DNA of 64,000 nt, from positions 73,071,883-73,135,882 of the forward strand of contig OX101813.2 of the NCBI GenBank assembly GCA_944452925.2, given 5' to 3'. Every line of letters begins with the position of its first letter. The stretch's first letter is position 1. Below the pieces are notes generated by a model. That model saw only the letters and a program-made list of their open reading frames with translations, was not told the DNA's origin and made no database searches. Source of the stretch: Chrysolina oricalcia (taxonomy: Eukaryota; Arthropoda; Insecta; Coleoptera; Chrysomelidae). Made by a program: the position numbers and the translations under genes. Shown piece after piece: positions 20,628 to 32,200 of this stretch.

Positions 20628-20944
20628 GAATCCTTTAAATTCGGGTATGCAGTCAACAAGGGTATGGAAAAAAAGTGTACTCTTTTTTCTATTCAAGCTT
20701 TCGAGTCATTTATTGGCTCTTCATCAGGAACTGAAAGTGAGGTTATGAATCTCTTTCACTCGCCGTACTATATGAAATATCATGTCACAACGGACAACAC
20801 TCTTGATACAATATTAAAATGACAAAACTTTTTTAAAATATGATTAAAAATGATCATGTTAGATTTTTTCCATACCCTTGTTGACTGCATACCCGAATTT
20901 AAAGGATTCTTCTTCAACTTAGACAGTCGTCTAACCTTCACAAC
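20625..20944. mobile_element. Inverted-pair hammerhead unit (family H)
   Basis: GAATCCTTTAAATTCGGGTA and CAGTCAACAAGGGTATGGAA at 20628-20670 face inverted copies at 20868-20915. The left copy carries a hammerhead. (TA)n tracts lie on both sides. No coding capacity. Confidence 0.7.
20691..20731 (-). ncRNA. Hammerhead-type ribozyme (family H)
   Basis: Minus strand: GUUC/GAAU stem I (one wobble), CUGAUGA, stem II AGAG...CUC with a large loop, GAAA, GCUU. Stem III is again the palindrome AAGCUU. Core intact. Confidence 0.6.
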
Positions 20945-21007
20945 TATATATATATATATATATAAGTGAAAATAGAGTATATTTCGTTTTAATTCCGAGA
21001 GTTCCAA

Positions 21008-21048
21008 CCTTTGACAGCTGTTTCGTGCTCACGCACTCATCAGAAAGG
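21008..21048 (-). ncRNA. Hammerhead ribozyme (family I)
   Basis: Minus strand: stem I CCUUU/AAAGG (5 of 5), CUGAUGA, stem II GUGC/GCAC closed by the GNRA loop GUGA, GAAA, stem III ACA/UGU around GC, triplet GUC. All core bases are intact; one of the best examples here. Confidence 0.88.
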
Positions 21049-21089
21049 ATTTATGAAGCTCTCGAAATCAAAACGAATCCACTCAAGAA

Positions 21090-21323
21090 TTAATACCGAG
21101 AAGTATTATTTATGAAATTGTATTTCTCATAGTCATTTATTGTTCGCCCAACTGCTTTACCTATATCGAAAATATTTTCATTTAATATATTTTCCTCTGA
21201 TATAAAAGGGTTTTGAGATGACGATGATGGTTTATTCTCACTTTGGATGCTTTGAGATAGTTTTTTAATATTTTCCTCTGATATGTAAGGGTTTTCTAAA
21301 GCTGAAGATGACGGTCCTGCCAC
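21090..21323 (-). CDS. Small ORF with duplicated NPxISEENI motif
   Basis: 77 codons starting MAGPSSSALE. It holds two copies of a Ser-rich segment ending ENPYISEENI and QNPFISEENI, 28 residues apart, then DIGKAVGRTINDYEKY. No known domain, membrane segment or catalytic motif is visible. It ends 41 bp upstream of the family I hammerhead in the same orientation, so it may be a coding remnant of the element that owns the ribozyme. It does not resemble the GIY-YIG end normally found there. It could equally be a chance frame; the internal duplication is the main argument for coding. Confidence 0.3.
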   Translation of the reverse strand: MAGPSSSALENPYISEENIKKLSQSIQSENKPSSSSQNPFISEENILNENIFDIGKAVGRTINDYEKYNFINNTSRY

Positions 21324-21765
21324 GCTTTGAATATTTGAATTGGTTGTTCAATTTTCGGCCTTTTTTGTACTGGCTAAAAGTATGAATTATTCTTCCTTCT
21401 ATCCATCTGAAAAATTAAACAGCTCAGCTAAGTTCTTCAGATCGCATAGGAGGTTGAAATATTTTTTTCACAATGACACCATGATCATTAAAATAACTTT
21501 TTTAGTTGGAACAAATTCAGGAATGTAGACATTAAATGATTTTCGAAAATGTATTAAAGATTTATCTGGAGCTCTAAATAGTTTTGTTCATACAAGCGAG
21601 TATAATTTTGTACACTGATTATCGGTTTTCGAAAATATATAAAAATCAATCACGTTAATAATCTCACTGTTGCGTAGGTACCTACTTACCATTTAATTTT
21701 TACAATAATTTCAATTTCACTTATCACTTATTTCTTTTTCAATGAAAGAATCTGTAAACTGAATC

Positions 21766-22085
21766 CGAGGGGGAAGTAACTAGCCATTTTTTGTACACCT
21801 AATGAAAATAATGCAGTAATTAACTCTAATGAAAAATAATTACCATTAATGATGTTGTACTATTCATCGGAAAATCACTGATTAAAATCCGCGTCTGCTC
21901 GTCGATCACCGAGGCGATCACTTACCGATTGTCAGACGGCATAAATTTGCCAACTTGGAACCGAAAAAAATCATATCACGGATCCCCAGAAACATAGATT
22001 TCGATTTTAAGTTGAATATGAAATGATTAATGAAGTAATGAAAATGTTATGATGTACACCTAATGAAAGAGTTACTTCCCCCTCG
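21766..22085. mobile_element. 320-bp hAT-type MITE with 8-bp target duplication
   Basis: The ends CGAGGGGGAAGTAACT are perfectly inverted, and GTACACCTAATGAAA is also inverted further in. The 8-bp direct repeat ACTGAATC flanks it exactly (21758-21765 and 22086-22093). An 8-bp duplication fits hAT (or P) transposases. Non-coding. Confidence 0.85.
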
Positions 22086-22093
22086 ACTGAATC

Positions 22094-23592
22094 TTACTGA
22101 TCTGAAGAACTAATGTGAAATGACCCTTTTCACCTTTTTCTTTCAAAGTCAATTGGTGTTTGTGTGGATTCCGATAAAAAAACAACTACTTATTTCAGTT
22201 ATTCCCTTTGTTTTTGATTCTTACCGCTCACCGCCACCGGTCACCGCTAATTTGCATTTTATGAAATACAGTCCCATAAAATTTCATTAGTCCTGTACAA
22301 TTTCTGTTTCCTTGTACTTCAGAATATTGCTCTGGGGGGGGGGCACTGGCCCCTAGTGTCCCTCCTCTTGGTTGCGCCTCTGTTCTTGATCATTGCTGAC
22401 GAAGCCAACTTCCCAGCTCCACATTTTGATTCAATTTATAGCTTGTTTTCTGTTATAATTTCCACTGAAGAACGTTCATTACGATACTTCATCTCCATCA
22501 ACTACAAAGCGATCTAGTTACACTGCATTATGTACAATCAACATATTATTATTTTTATGAAGTTGGACATTTATCATGATGAAGATGAATCGTATGTAAA
22601 ACATCTGCGATAAAACACAAAGTTGAAGAGTAATAAAACTGTTTTTAAAAACAGTTCCCAGCGAAATCTGTTTCGTTTGAAAACAACGTACAAGCGCCAA
22701 GTTATCGAATATGTACTCCAGATGCCTCAGTTCGTTTTGATTCGGAGAAAAATAGGCCAGGTCGATTTTTGAGACCAACAAAACTTAGAACAGGAGATAC
22801 TTGTTGGAAAGTAAGAAAATACAACAGAAATGAAAGGAAGAATAATTTACGGGCTATTTGGGGTCGTGAAGTGGAAGGGGTGAAATTTTAAGGGTGGAGG
22901 TTTATCACGATTTCCGGCAAAACTACGAGTCCTATCGAATAAAGTTAAATAGCAAAGTTGTAGGTAGAAATTTTTTTTTCAACTTTTGTATCCATACTTT
23001 TTTCACATAAACTCATAATTTATGCAAAAATCCAAAAAACCGTCTTTTTGGTTTTTATTTTTATCTCCCACAAAAAAAAATCTTTTTTCACGAAATTTGG
23101 TGAACACTTACCTTTTTATGTCCCAAACACCAGTATTTTTCGGATTCAAAATATTCATTGTTTTCCCTTATTTTGATTTAATATCGAAAAAGCACCCTAA
23201 TTTTCAATCGAAAGTTCTCACGTCACAATATGTGCTTTTTGAAAATCATCGGTGTGCTTTTGATTCGTTGAAATCTCTACTTTTTGATGGTATGCCCTGT
23301 GCATGACACAGACTCATGGTACACGCCCTTTTCTCCTTTGTTTCTGTAGCTACATTTCTGAAATTTGCAACATTGAACATGCTCACTATAGGACACTTTT
23401 TGACATATTTGGAAAAAAAATCCAACTTCTGGTTTTTCCGGAAATGACATTAACTTTCGATTTTCAGAAGGAACACCCTGTCTATTATTACATTTTTGAA
23501 TTCTGCATAATTTTCTGAATCCAATGACACCTCATAGTTGATATTTCATTCGTCAGAACACCCATTTTATCTAGATCTAGATCTAGAGAGCC
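22094..23592. other. Gene-free stretch with element ends
   Basis: 22290-22382 ends GGTTGCGCCTCTG after a G-rich run and resembles a solo terminus of a DNA transposon (CAGAGGCGCAACC inverted). 22900-23480 ends in GAACACCCTGTCT, another solo TIR-like end. No gene is seen. Confidence 0.35.
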
Positions 23593-24413
23593 TTGAACTC
23601 CCTAAAATTATTCCTAATAATCAAAATAATGCTACACTATCGTAATTTCGATTCAAAAAGTATCGTGGTTCGAAATACGTACAAAAAAAAGCAGATTTAC
23701 GAAGATATGCTTAATACCCTTGGTGATCAACGTCCTTCGTATGCGACCGTGAAAAATTGGACTACAAGCTTCAAAAGAGGTAAATTTTCCATTGAAGATG
23801 ATGACCGATCGGGAAGGCTAGTTTCTGTGTCAGTCCCCGAAAATTCTTGACATGATTTTAACAGACCGTCGAATTGGGCTAAAACGGATATCTGAAGCAC
23901 TGAATATTTCATACGAACCCGTTCATCATACAGTTCACGACAATTTGGACATGAGAAAAATTGCTGCAAAATGGATCCCCAAATGTTTGAATGTTGACCA
24001 AAAGCGTGCAGGGGTAGTAGCATCGCGTTCGATCTGTGCTCGATTTGAAAACGATGTAGACTTCTTAAACCGAATTGTTACTATGGATGAGACTTGGTTA
24101 CCTTTCTATGATCCAGAAACAAAGCAACAATCGATGGAATGGCGACACTCCGGTTCTCCAAGACCTAAGAAGTTTCGTGTCCAAAAATCTGCTGGAAAAG
24201 TTCTTGCTTCAGATTTTTGGGATTGCCATGGAGTAATCAAGTTTAATTTTTTGGATAAGGGTAAAACAATAACTGGAGATTACTATTCGACATTACTGAC
24301 CACTCTACGGGAAAAAATTAAAGAGAAAAGACGCGGAAAGCTATCCAAAGGTGTTTTGTTTTTGCAGGACAACGCCCCTGCACACTAATATCATGTTGCC
24401 ATGCAAAAAATTC
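23593..24413 (+). pseudogene. mariner (DD34D) transposase pseudogene, copy 2, 5' part
   Basis: Same family as the copy at 16.0-17.1 kb, on the opposite strand. It reads QIYEDMLNTLGDQRPSYATV, a frameshift near 23848, RRIGLKRISEALNISYEPVH, MDETWLPFYDPETKQQ (first Asp) and LFLQDNAPAH (second Asp), then a TAA replacing the next codon. The frame is interrupted at 24413 by the foldback element and resumes at 26386. The in-frame stop and frameshift make it inactive independently of the insertion. Confidence 0.85.
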
Positions 24414-26376
24414 ACCTATATAAAGTTAGCGAGATAACTTCGAAAAAGTTGATAACGGATTACTCCATAATTTGCCGCCTTTTTGTCGCTAATTAGTTGC
24501 AAAGAAAAAAAATTTGTCGCTCTTTTTTTAAAAAAAATTTACGTTGTTTCGCTAACTTCATATGAAGTTAGCAAAACAACTTCCGTAATTTATATTTTAC
24601 CATACTTCTGAAGTATCTATAATTTGCCGCCTTTTTGTCGCTAATTAGTTGCGAAGAAGAAAAATTTGTCGCTCTTTCTTTTAAAAAAAATATGCGTTGT
24701 TTCGCTAACTTCATATGAAGTTAGCGAAACAACTTCCGCAATTTCTATATTTTCACAGTTCTGAAGTATCCATAATTTGCCGCCTTTTTGTCGCTAATTA
24801 GTTGCGGAAAAAAATTGTCGCTCTTTTTTTTACGATGTTTCGCTAACTTCATTTGAAGTTAACGAAACAACTTCCGCAATTTCTACCTTTTATCAATTTG
24901 AAGTATCCATAATTTGACAGTAACAATTGGGATCCTTCGTTTGAGGTTATGATGATGAAAATATGATGTATTTGCCATAAAATCTCTTTTGGAATAAAAT
25001 TAAATTGTTCTCGATTCAGAAAATATTCATGACATATTTCAGTTAACCGTTAAATAAAATTGTGGCAGACCTTTGTTTTTGTAACTGAATTCCTTTCAAA
25101 ATGATATTTCACAAGAGTGCGGTAAGTAGTACCATAAGCAAATTGAATTTGATTTATTGCTTTTTTGTTCCGAATATGCTGAAGCACCGTATATTCACTC
25201 CCACCATATTTTTGTAACGTCCCCTTCTCAAATTTTACTTAGCCGATATACTCTGAGAGTTCTGAGACTTATAACAAGTGAGCATGCAAATATTATTACA
25301 GAGTGAGTCGTCGTGAGTTGTAGTTTTGTATCAAAAGTGTCGAGCTATGGGTTACTGTAACTTGCAGAGTGATGGAAGCATTCATTAATTTAAATTATAT
25401 TATCTATCTGAGGCCAAAAATGAATTTTCATTAGTTCGATGGAGGGTACATGGTTTCCTCTGTAGCTCATGCCCTTTAATTTGATATCCATATGGAGGGA
25501 GTTGAACAAAATATGTCGTCCACCATTTTGGGGCAGCGTTCATCTTGGATTTGGAATTTTTCATGGTGTTCTGTATTCTACTAGTTCAGCCCTTTCATAT
25601 GATACCCATATTGAGGGGGTTGAAAAACAATATGTCCGCCATTTCGTGGTGGTGGCCATCTTGGATTTACAATGATACTAAATATACATAATTGCATTGT
25701 CATCAGAATTAAAGGTGTGCATAAAATTTCAGATCAATCGATCAACAGGAAGGGAGTTAAAATTTCAATTTCTAGATTTGACCCACACAAACAAAACTGT
25801 AAGGTGAATAACCGTTTAAAATATTAAAAAATGACGGAAGTTGTCCCACTTACTTCATATAATATTAGCGAAACATTGCATATTTTTTTTAAAGAAATGA
25901 GCAATTTTTGGATACCTATAAAGTGAGAGAAGATAAAAATAACAGAAGTTGTCAAAACATCGTATATTTTTATTTGAGATAAGGTCAAGTTGTTTCTCTC
26001 CGCAACTGATTAGCTACAAAAAAGCGGCAGATTCTGGATATTGCAGACCTGAGGAAAGATAGAAATTACGCTTCATATGAAGTTAGCGAAACAACGCATA
26101 TTTTTTAAAAAGAAAGAGCGACAAATTTGTTTTCTTCGCAACTAATTAGCGACAAAAAGGCGGCAAATTATGGATATTTCAGAACTGTGGAAAAATGGAA
26201 ATTAGGGATGTTGTTTCGCTAACTTCATATGAAGTTAGCGAAACAACGCATCTTTTTAAAAAAAAAAGAGCGACAATTTTTTTTTCTTCGCAACTAATTA
26301 GCGACAAAAAGGCGGCAAATTATGGAATAATCCGTTTTCAATTTTTTCGAAGTTGTCTCGCTAACTTTATATAGGT
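24414..26376. mobile_element. Foldback element with 9-bp target duplication
   Basis: Both ends are ACCTATATAAAGTTAGCGAG, inverted, and the 9-bp direct repeat AAAAAATTC flanks it exactly (24405-24413 and 26377-26385). Removing it and one repeat rejoins the mariner reading. Each TIR (roughly 400-480 bp) is built of ~130-bp subrepeats, each with the palindrome CGCTAACTTCATATGAAGTT and a TTTGCCGCCTTTTTGTCGCT box. The centre has two ~110-bp direct repeats (25467-25680). Nine-bp duplications with modular TIRs recall Mutator-like and FB elements. No transposase is present. Confidence 0.88.
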
Positions 26377-26385
26377 AAAAAATTC

Positions 26386-26635
26386 GTGATTTAGGGTTTG
26401 AATTACTAGAACACCCTCCTTATTCACCAGATTTGACTCCGTCCGACTATCATCTCTTTCCTCAACTGAAAAAAAGTTTAAAAGGTCGTAAATTTTCTTC
26501 CAACGAGGAGGTATAATAAAAGCTGTGGAGGTCTGGTTTGAAGAGCAAGAAGAAACATTTTTTTTGAAAGGTCTAGAGATATTGCAGGTTCGCTGTAATA
26601 AATATATCCAATTAAGAGGACAATATGTTGAGTAA
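26386..26635 (+). pseudogene. mariner transposase pseudogene, copy 2, 3' part
   Basis: Continues copy 2 after the foldback: DLGFELLEHP, a PYSPDLTPSDYHLF block holding the third Asp, QLKKSLKGRKFSSNEEV, then frameshifts and the terminal RCNKYIQLRGQYVE followed by TAA at 26633-26635. The 3' untranslated end to about 26710 matches copy 1. Confidence 0.8.
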
Positions 26636-27060
26636 TAAAATATTTTGACATTGAAATTTTGTTTGGTTCCATAGTAGGCTAAGAAATTTTCAATATATCC
26701 TCGTATATCCTATCTATTGATTTGTGAACTCAAATCTAGTTCAGGGTAATCCTGTTGACTATAATAAAGCAACAGTAAACATCTTGCCTTTTTATCGCTT
26801 TCATAAAACTTTTACGGCTTCATTCTTGCCAATGTATGTTATAAGCGCGAAGGTATGAAGTGATTTGTGGATTTACATAGTGGTGAGACAATTCGGAGAC
26901 TACAATTGATATATCTTTTTTCAATTATTTTTGATAAAATTCCTGAAAGCATGTGTGAAGTATAGTTGATACAGGATGATTTTTTCGGCTGTGTATAAAA
27001 CTCGTTGAAAAATACAGTTTTTTCAAATAAATTTTTTTGAGAAAACTGAAAAATAAGCGA

Positions 27061-27165
27061 ATTGGTGGATTGGTCGAAATGGACCAGTTACATGGCCACC
27101 AAGGTCGCCATACCTAAATCCGTGTGACTTTTTTTGTGGGGGTTTATGAAAAGTTTATGAAAACT
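27061..27165 (+). pseudogene. Mariner-type transposase C-terminal fragment
   Basis: Reads WIGRNGPVTWPPRSPYLNPC then DFF, the block around the third catalytic Asp in the same broad family as the transposase at 14452 (WIATNGPLECPPRSPDLTPL there). Only about 35 codons survive. A solo end (ACAGGGCGTTCCAT) at 27225 may belong to it. Confidence 0.6.
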
Positions 27166-27446
27166 AGTTTGTGACAACTTTAAACAGACAATTAAATTTG
27201 ACATCTGCTCTTGACATAAAATACAGGGCGTTCCATTTAAATTAAACAAGTTATTACCGTTCAAAGATTGTGATTATTTTGCCTTAATTTTTACAAACCT
27301 TGCATAAGTTAATGAATATTTCACAACTGCTATAGGAAAGTTATTCAGTTAGTAGCCTCTAGCATTAATTTGGTTGAAAACAAGAATACACTGCTTGAGA
27401 ATTTAAGCATTAAAGCTGATGCTGCATTTTCACAAAATAAGAGATA

Positions 27447-28587
27447 CAGTGACCGCCAAAAAGTATGTACCATATGGGAAAAATTTTTATTATTGGAGTA
27501 TTGGAAAAAATATTCCGGGGAAAAGTTTGTGCATGTCCGATAACCTAAAAATCGATTTTGACACATGTCACGTGATCGCTAGAATGGCGGCAAAATGAAA
27601 AAAATTGCAATGCAAAGGCAAAAAAGGGGTAAGATGGCAAGATATCAAAAAAATTTATTTGAAAAAGTCACTTAGAATTCAATTTAATACACATTAACGA
27701 AGTTTCAAGAGATAATTCAAAAAAATTGAAAATAGCAATTTTTTAAAAATATTTTCCCATCTATTTAAAAATATTATTTTTTTTCTTATGAATAGCTTGA
27801 CTATACTGAAACATTTGCATTTTAATGATAATGACAAAACTTTCTCATTTTCTCCACACCAGAGGGCACTAAATTAAAAAAATTGGTTTTTGCCAGAACC
27901 CTCGCTGTTACATTGGTTCTTATCTAACAGTTATATCAGAATTCCAAGACTATTGTGTTGATATGGCAATCTAGAAACACCATGTTTCCTGATTTCAATC
28001 AAGTTTCAATAATAATACTGTATGAGCGTTTTACTTTGCACATAAACATAAAGAATCTTTAATTTGACGCACTATTTTCAAGTTTATGTGCGAAGTGAAA
28101 CGCTCATGCGCGATTATCATCGGAACTTGATATAATCTGGAAATTACCATGTTTTTGGAGTGTCATGTCATCACAATGGTCGTGGAATTCGGATATAACT
28201 GTTAGATACGAACCGATGTAACAGCAAGGGTTCTGGCAAAAACCAATTTTTTTAATTTAGTGCCCTCTGGTGTGGAGAAAATGAGAAAGTTTTGTCATTA
28301 TCATTAAAATGCAAATGTTTCAGTATAGTCAAGCTATTCATAAGAAAAAAAAAATATTTTTAAATAGATGGGAAAATATTAAAAAAAAATTGCTTTCAAT
28401 TTTTTTGAATTATCTCTTAAAACTTCGTTTATGTGTATAAAATTGAATTCTAAGTGACTTTTTCAAATAACTTTTTTTGATATCTTGCCATCTTACCCCT
28501 TTTTTGCCTTTGCATTGCATTTTTTTTCATTTTGCCGCCATTCTAGCGATCACGTGACATATGGTACATACTTTTTGGCGGTCACTG
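27447..28587. mobile_element. 1.14-kb MITE with ~550-bp inverted arms
   Basis: The ends CAGTGACCGCCAAAAAGTAT are inverted and flanked by TA (27445-27446 and 28588-28589). The arms match over most of their length (for example GTTTTTGCCAGAACCCT facing AGGGTTCTGGCAAAAAC), except for a ~90-bp segment present only in the left arm. Non-coding; Tc1/mariner-type by its TA duplication. Confidence 0.85.
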
Positions 28588-28589
28588 TA

Positions 28590-29280
28590 TATCAAAAACC
28601 ATAAGCTTTAGGTGAATTAAACCTCAATGAAACTTACTTTTATTTTGATCGTAAAATCCGAAAATGAAATAATATACCTACTTTGATATATTTTTAATTA
28701 ATTTTTAATTGCATAAAATCCGCCCAACGAAATCGTTGCTGGAAAATTCATAGCGAACTTGACACATTCCATATCGTGGTTTTGCACTTGTTATCTATCG
28801 ACAAACACCCAAACCGCACAGTTGATATAGTATTTTGAAATAACAATGCTATCTAGTAGTAGGCGTTGTGATGTCACTTTAACCAATTCACACGACTTAA
28901 CGATGACCTTCAGATAATTATTGGACGAACACAAGTTGTTTCTCATTGTATTCCATAAGAGCGGAGAATGAATGTAACGGTATTAGAGCCAACTCGTCTG
29001 ATATTAACTTCATGTTGAATGTTGATGTGTCATCTGCATTAATGAGCTGAATTTGTCAAGACAAAATTTCAACGACTTTGAATAAATTGATGCTCAAGTT
29101 AGAAGGAGAAACAACTGCAATAAATCAACAACCTATACTAACTTCGAAATCTTTTTAATTATTACTATTTTTTTTCGAGATAGTGGCCACTTGAAAACTC
29201 CAACTCAATCAGGTGATATGGAAAACTCATCAGCCATTCCATTATTCATGGTGCAAGTGGTTCTCAATATTTTGTCCTTC
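28590..29280. other. Gene-free stretch
   Basis: AT-rich sequence between the MITE and the satellite array. I see nothing recognisable. Confidence 0.4.
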
Positions 29281-29299
29281 ATTTTTCTCTATCCGGAAT

Positions 29300-32200
29300 C
29301 AGCTCGTCGAGATACGCTTGAAGGAAGTTTGAGATTTTTGAAGAATTGAAAGTAAAAATTTTCTCAAAATTCGATTTATTTCAATATCGAATATTGCATT
29401 TTTCGACTTTGATCCAATGGAAATAATTTTAAAATGCGGAATCCCCACGAATATTACTTGATCCTATAGAAAATTTTCATCAGAATCCGAAATTCTACCT
29501 CTTTTTCGAATTAGAAGGCCAGTTCATTTGGAAAATGTCGATATTGTGGATATCTGCAACGTCTGCATCGTAAAAATAATGCACTTTTTCAGTTAGCCCT
29601 TTGTTGACAGAAACAAAACTTATCAGATCGATTGCAAATGGTAACTTTCAATGGCACTACTTCCATCAAAATGGAAGTAACATCTGGAGTGCCGCAGGGG
29701 TCTGTTCTCGGTCCATTAATTTTTTTATTGTATGTAAATGATTTAGCAAGTGTCCCATCTAAAGAAAATTCACAATATTCGCAGATGATACATCTATATC
29801 TTGGCACGATAGTAGGGCACTCTCACTACAACGTAATATAAAAAAAAATCCAGTTCAGTTAGAAAATGTCGATTTTGTGGATGGGTCTATTTTTTCTTCG
29901 AAAAAATCGCACTTTTTCATTTACCCCTTTGCCGAATTGAATTTTTGAGGTGATATTCGGAATCAACTCGTCAAGATGCATTTGAGAAGAGTTTGCGATT
30001 TTTTGAAAAATGGAAAATAAGAATTTTTGCAATATTCGATTTTCTTCAATATCGAATATAGCAATTTTCGAGTTTGATTCCCTGGAAATTATTCAAAAAT
30101 GCAGAATCCCCGCGAATATTACCTGATCCTGTAGAAAAATTTCTTCTGAATCCGAAAATGTAGTTGTTCTTTGGATAAGAAGGCCAGTTCATTTAGAAAA
30201 TGTCGATTTTGTAGATGGATGCATTTTTTCATCGAAATAATTGCTTTTTTCCAATTACTTCTTTGTCGAATTCAATTCTTGAGGTGATATTCGGAAACAG
30301 CTCGTCGAAATACGTTAGAGGGAAGTTTGCGATTTTTTGTAAAATGGAAAGTAAAAATTGTTGCAAAATTCGAAATCCTTCAACATCGAATATTGCATTT
30401 TTCGACTTTGATCGCCTGGAAATATTTCAAAAATGCAAAATTCCCGCGAACATTACTTAATCCTATAGAAAATATCCTTCTGAATCCGAAAATGAACTTG
30501 TTTTTTCAATCAGAACGCTGAATCATTTACAAAACGTCGATTTTGTGGATGGGTGTATTTTTTCATCGAAATAATTGCTTTTTTCCAATTACTTCTTTGT
30601 CGAATCCAATTTTTGAGGTGATATTCGAAATCAGCTCGTCGAAATACGTTAGAGGGAAGTTTGCGATTTTTTGTAAAATGGAAAGTAAAAATTGTCGCAA
30701 AATTCGATATCCTTCAACATCGAATATTGCATTTTTCAACTTTGATCGCCAGGAAATATTTCAAATAAGCAAAATTCCCGCGAATATTAATTAATCCTAT
30801 AGAAAATTTCCTTCTGAATCCGAAAATGAACTTGTTTTTTCAATCAGAATGCTGATTCATTAAGAAAATGTCGATTTTGTGGATGGGCGCAATTTTTCAT
30901 CGAAGTAATTGCTTTTTTCCAATTACTTCTTTGTCGAATTCAATTTTTGAGGTTATATTCGAAATCAGCTCGTCGAAATACGTTAGAGGGAAGTTTGCGA
31001 TTTTTTGTAAAATGGAAAGTAAAAATTGTCGCAACATTCGATATCCTTCAACATCGAATATTGCATTTTTCAACTTTGATCACCAGGAAATATTTCAAAA
31101 ATGCAAAATTCCCGCGAATATTACTTAATCCTATAGAAAATTTCCTTCTGATTCCGAAAATGAACTTGTTTTTTCAATCAGAACGCTGATTCATTTAGAA
31201 AATGTCGATTTTGTGGATGGGTGCAATTTTTCATCGAAGTAATTGCTTTTTTCCAATTACTTCTTTGTCGATGATTTGAAAGCGTGCAAGATTTATTATA
31301 TTGTAAGTTACCCATAATCCGTATGTCAGCTTTCGAAGAATAAAAATATTTTGGGCTTCATGATCCAAAATATAACTGACACGAACTTAAAATTGTTAAA
31401 ATGCATGTTTGGATGTTGTTTTTTTTAAATATTCCCTGGCGATCAAAATCGAAAAATTATATATTGAAAATAAATATTTTCGCAAAATTCGATTTCCTTC
31501 AATATCAAATATATCATTTTTCGAGTTTGATCGCCTGGAAAATTTCTTCTGAATCCGAAAACGTACAGGACAGTTCATTTAGAGAATGTCGATTTTGTGG
31601 ATGGGTGAATTTTTTCCGTTAAAAAATTGATCTTCTTCAGTTACCCCTTTTTCGAATTCTCTTTTTGGAGTGATATTCGAAATCAGCTTGTCGATATACG
31701 TTTGGGGGAAGTTTGTGATTTTTGAAAAATGGAAATTAAAATTTTTTGCAAAATTCGATTTCCTTCAATATCGAATATAGCAAATTTCGAGTTTGATCCC
31801 CTGAAAATAATTCAAAAATGCAGAATCCCCGCGAATATTACCTGATCCTATAGACAAATTCCTTGTGAATCCAAAAATGTACTTTTTCTTCGAATTAGAA
31901 TGCCAGTTCATTTAGAAAATGTCGATTTTGTGGATGGGTGTATTTTTTCTTCGAAAAAATTGCTATTTTTCATTTACCCCTTTGTCGAATCAAATTTTTG
32001 AGGTGATATTCGGAATCAGCTCGTCAAGATGCATTTGAGAGGAGTTTGCGATTTTTTGAAAAATGGAAAATAAGAATTTTCGCAATATTCGATTTTCTCC
32101 AATATCGAATATAGCAATTTTCGAGTTTGATCCCCTGGAAATTATTCAAAAATTCAGAATCCTCGCGAGTATTACCTGATCCTATAGAAAAATTTCTTCT

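Larger units (their letters stand above)
20965..21330 (-). mobile_element. PLE-like end with hammerhead (family I)
   Basis: Starts after a short (TA)n at 20945-20964 with TGAAAATAGAGTATATTTCG, the same style of PLE terminus as at 20690 and 18750 (AAAAGAGTACAC). It includes the ribozyme at 21008-21048 and a small open frame at 21090-21323. The outer limit on the right is not defined. Confidence 0.55.

Noticed and set aside
8778..20822. Frames made of repeated IY residues
   Set aside because: Translations of (TA)n microsatellites.
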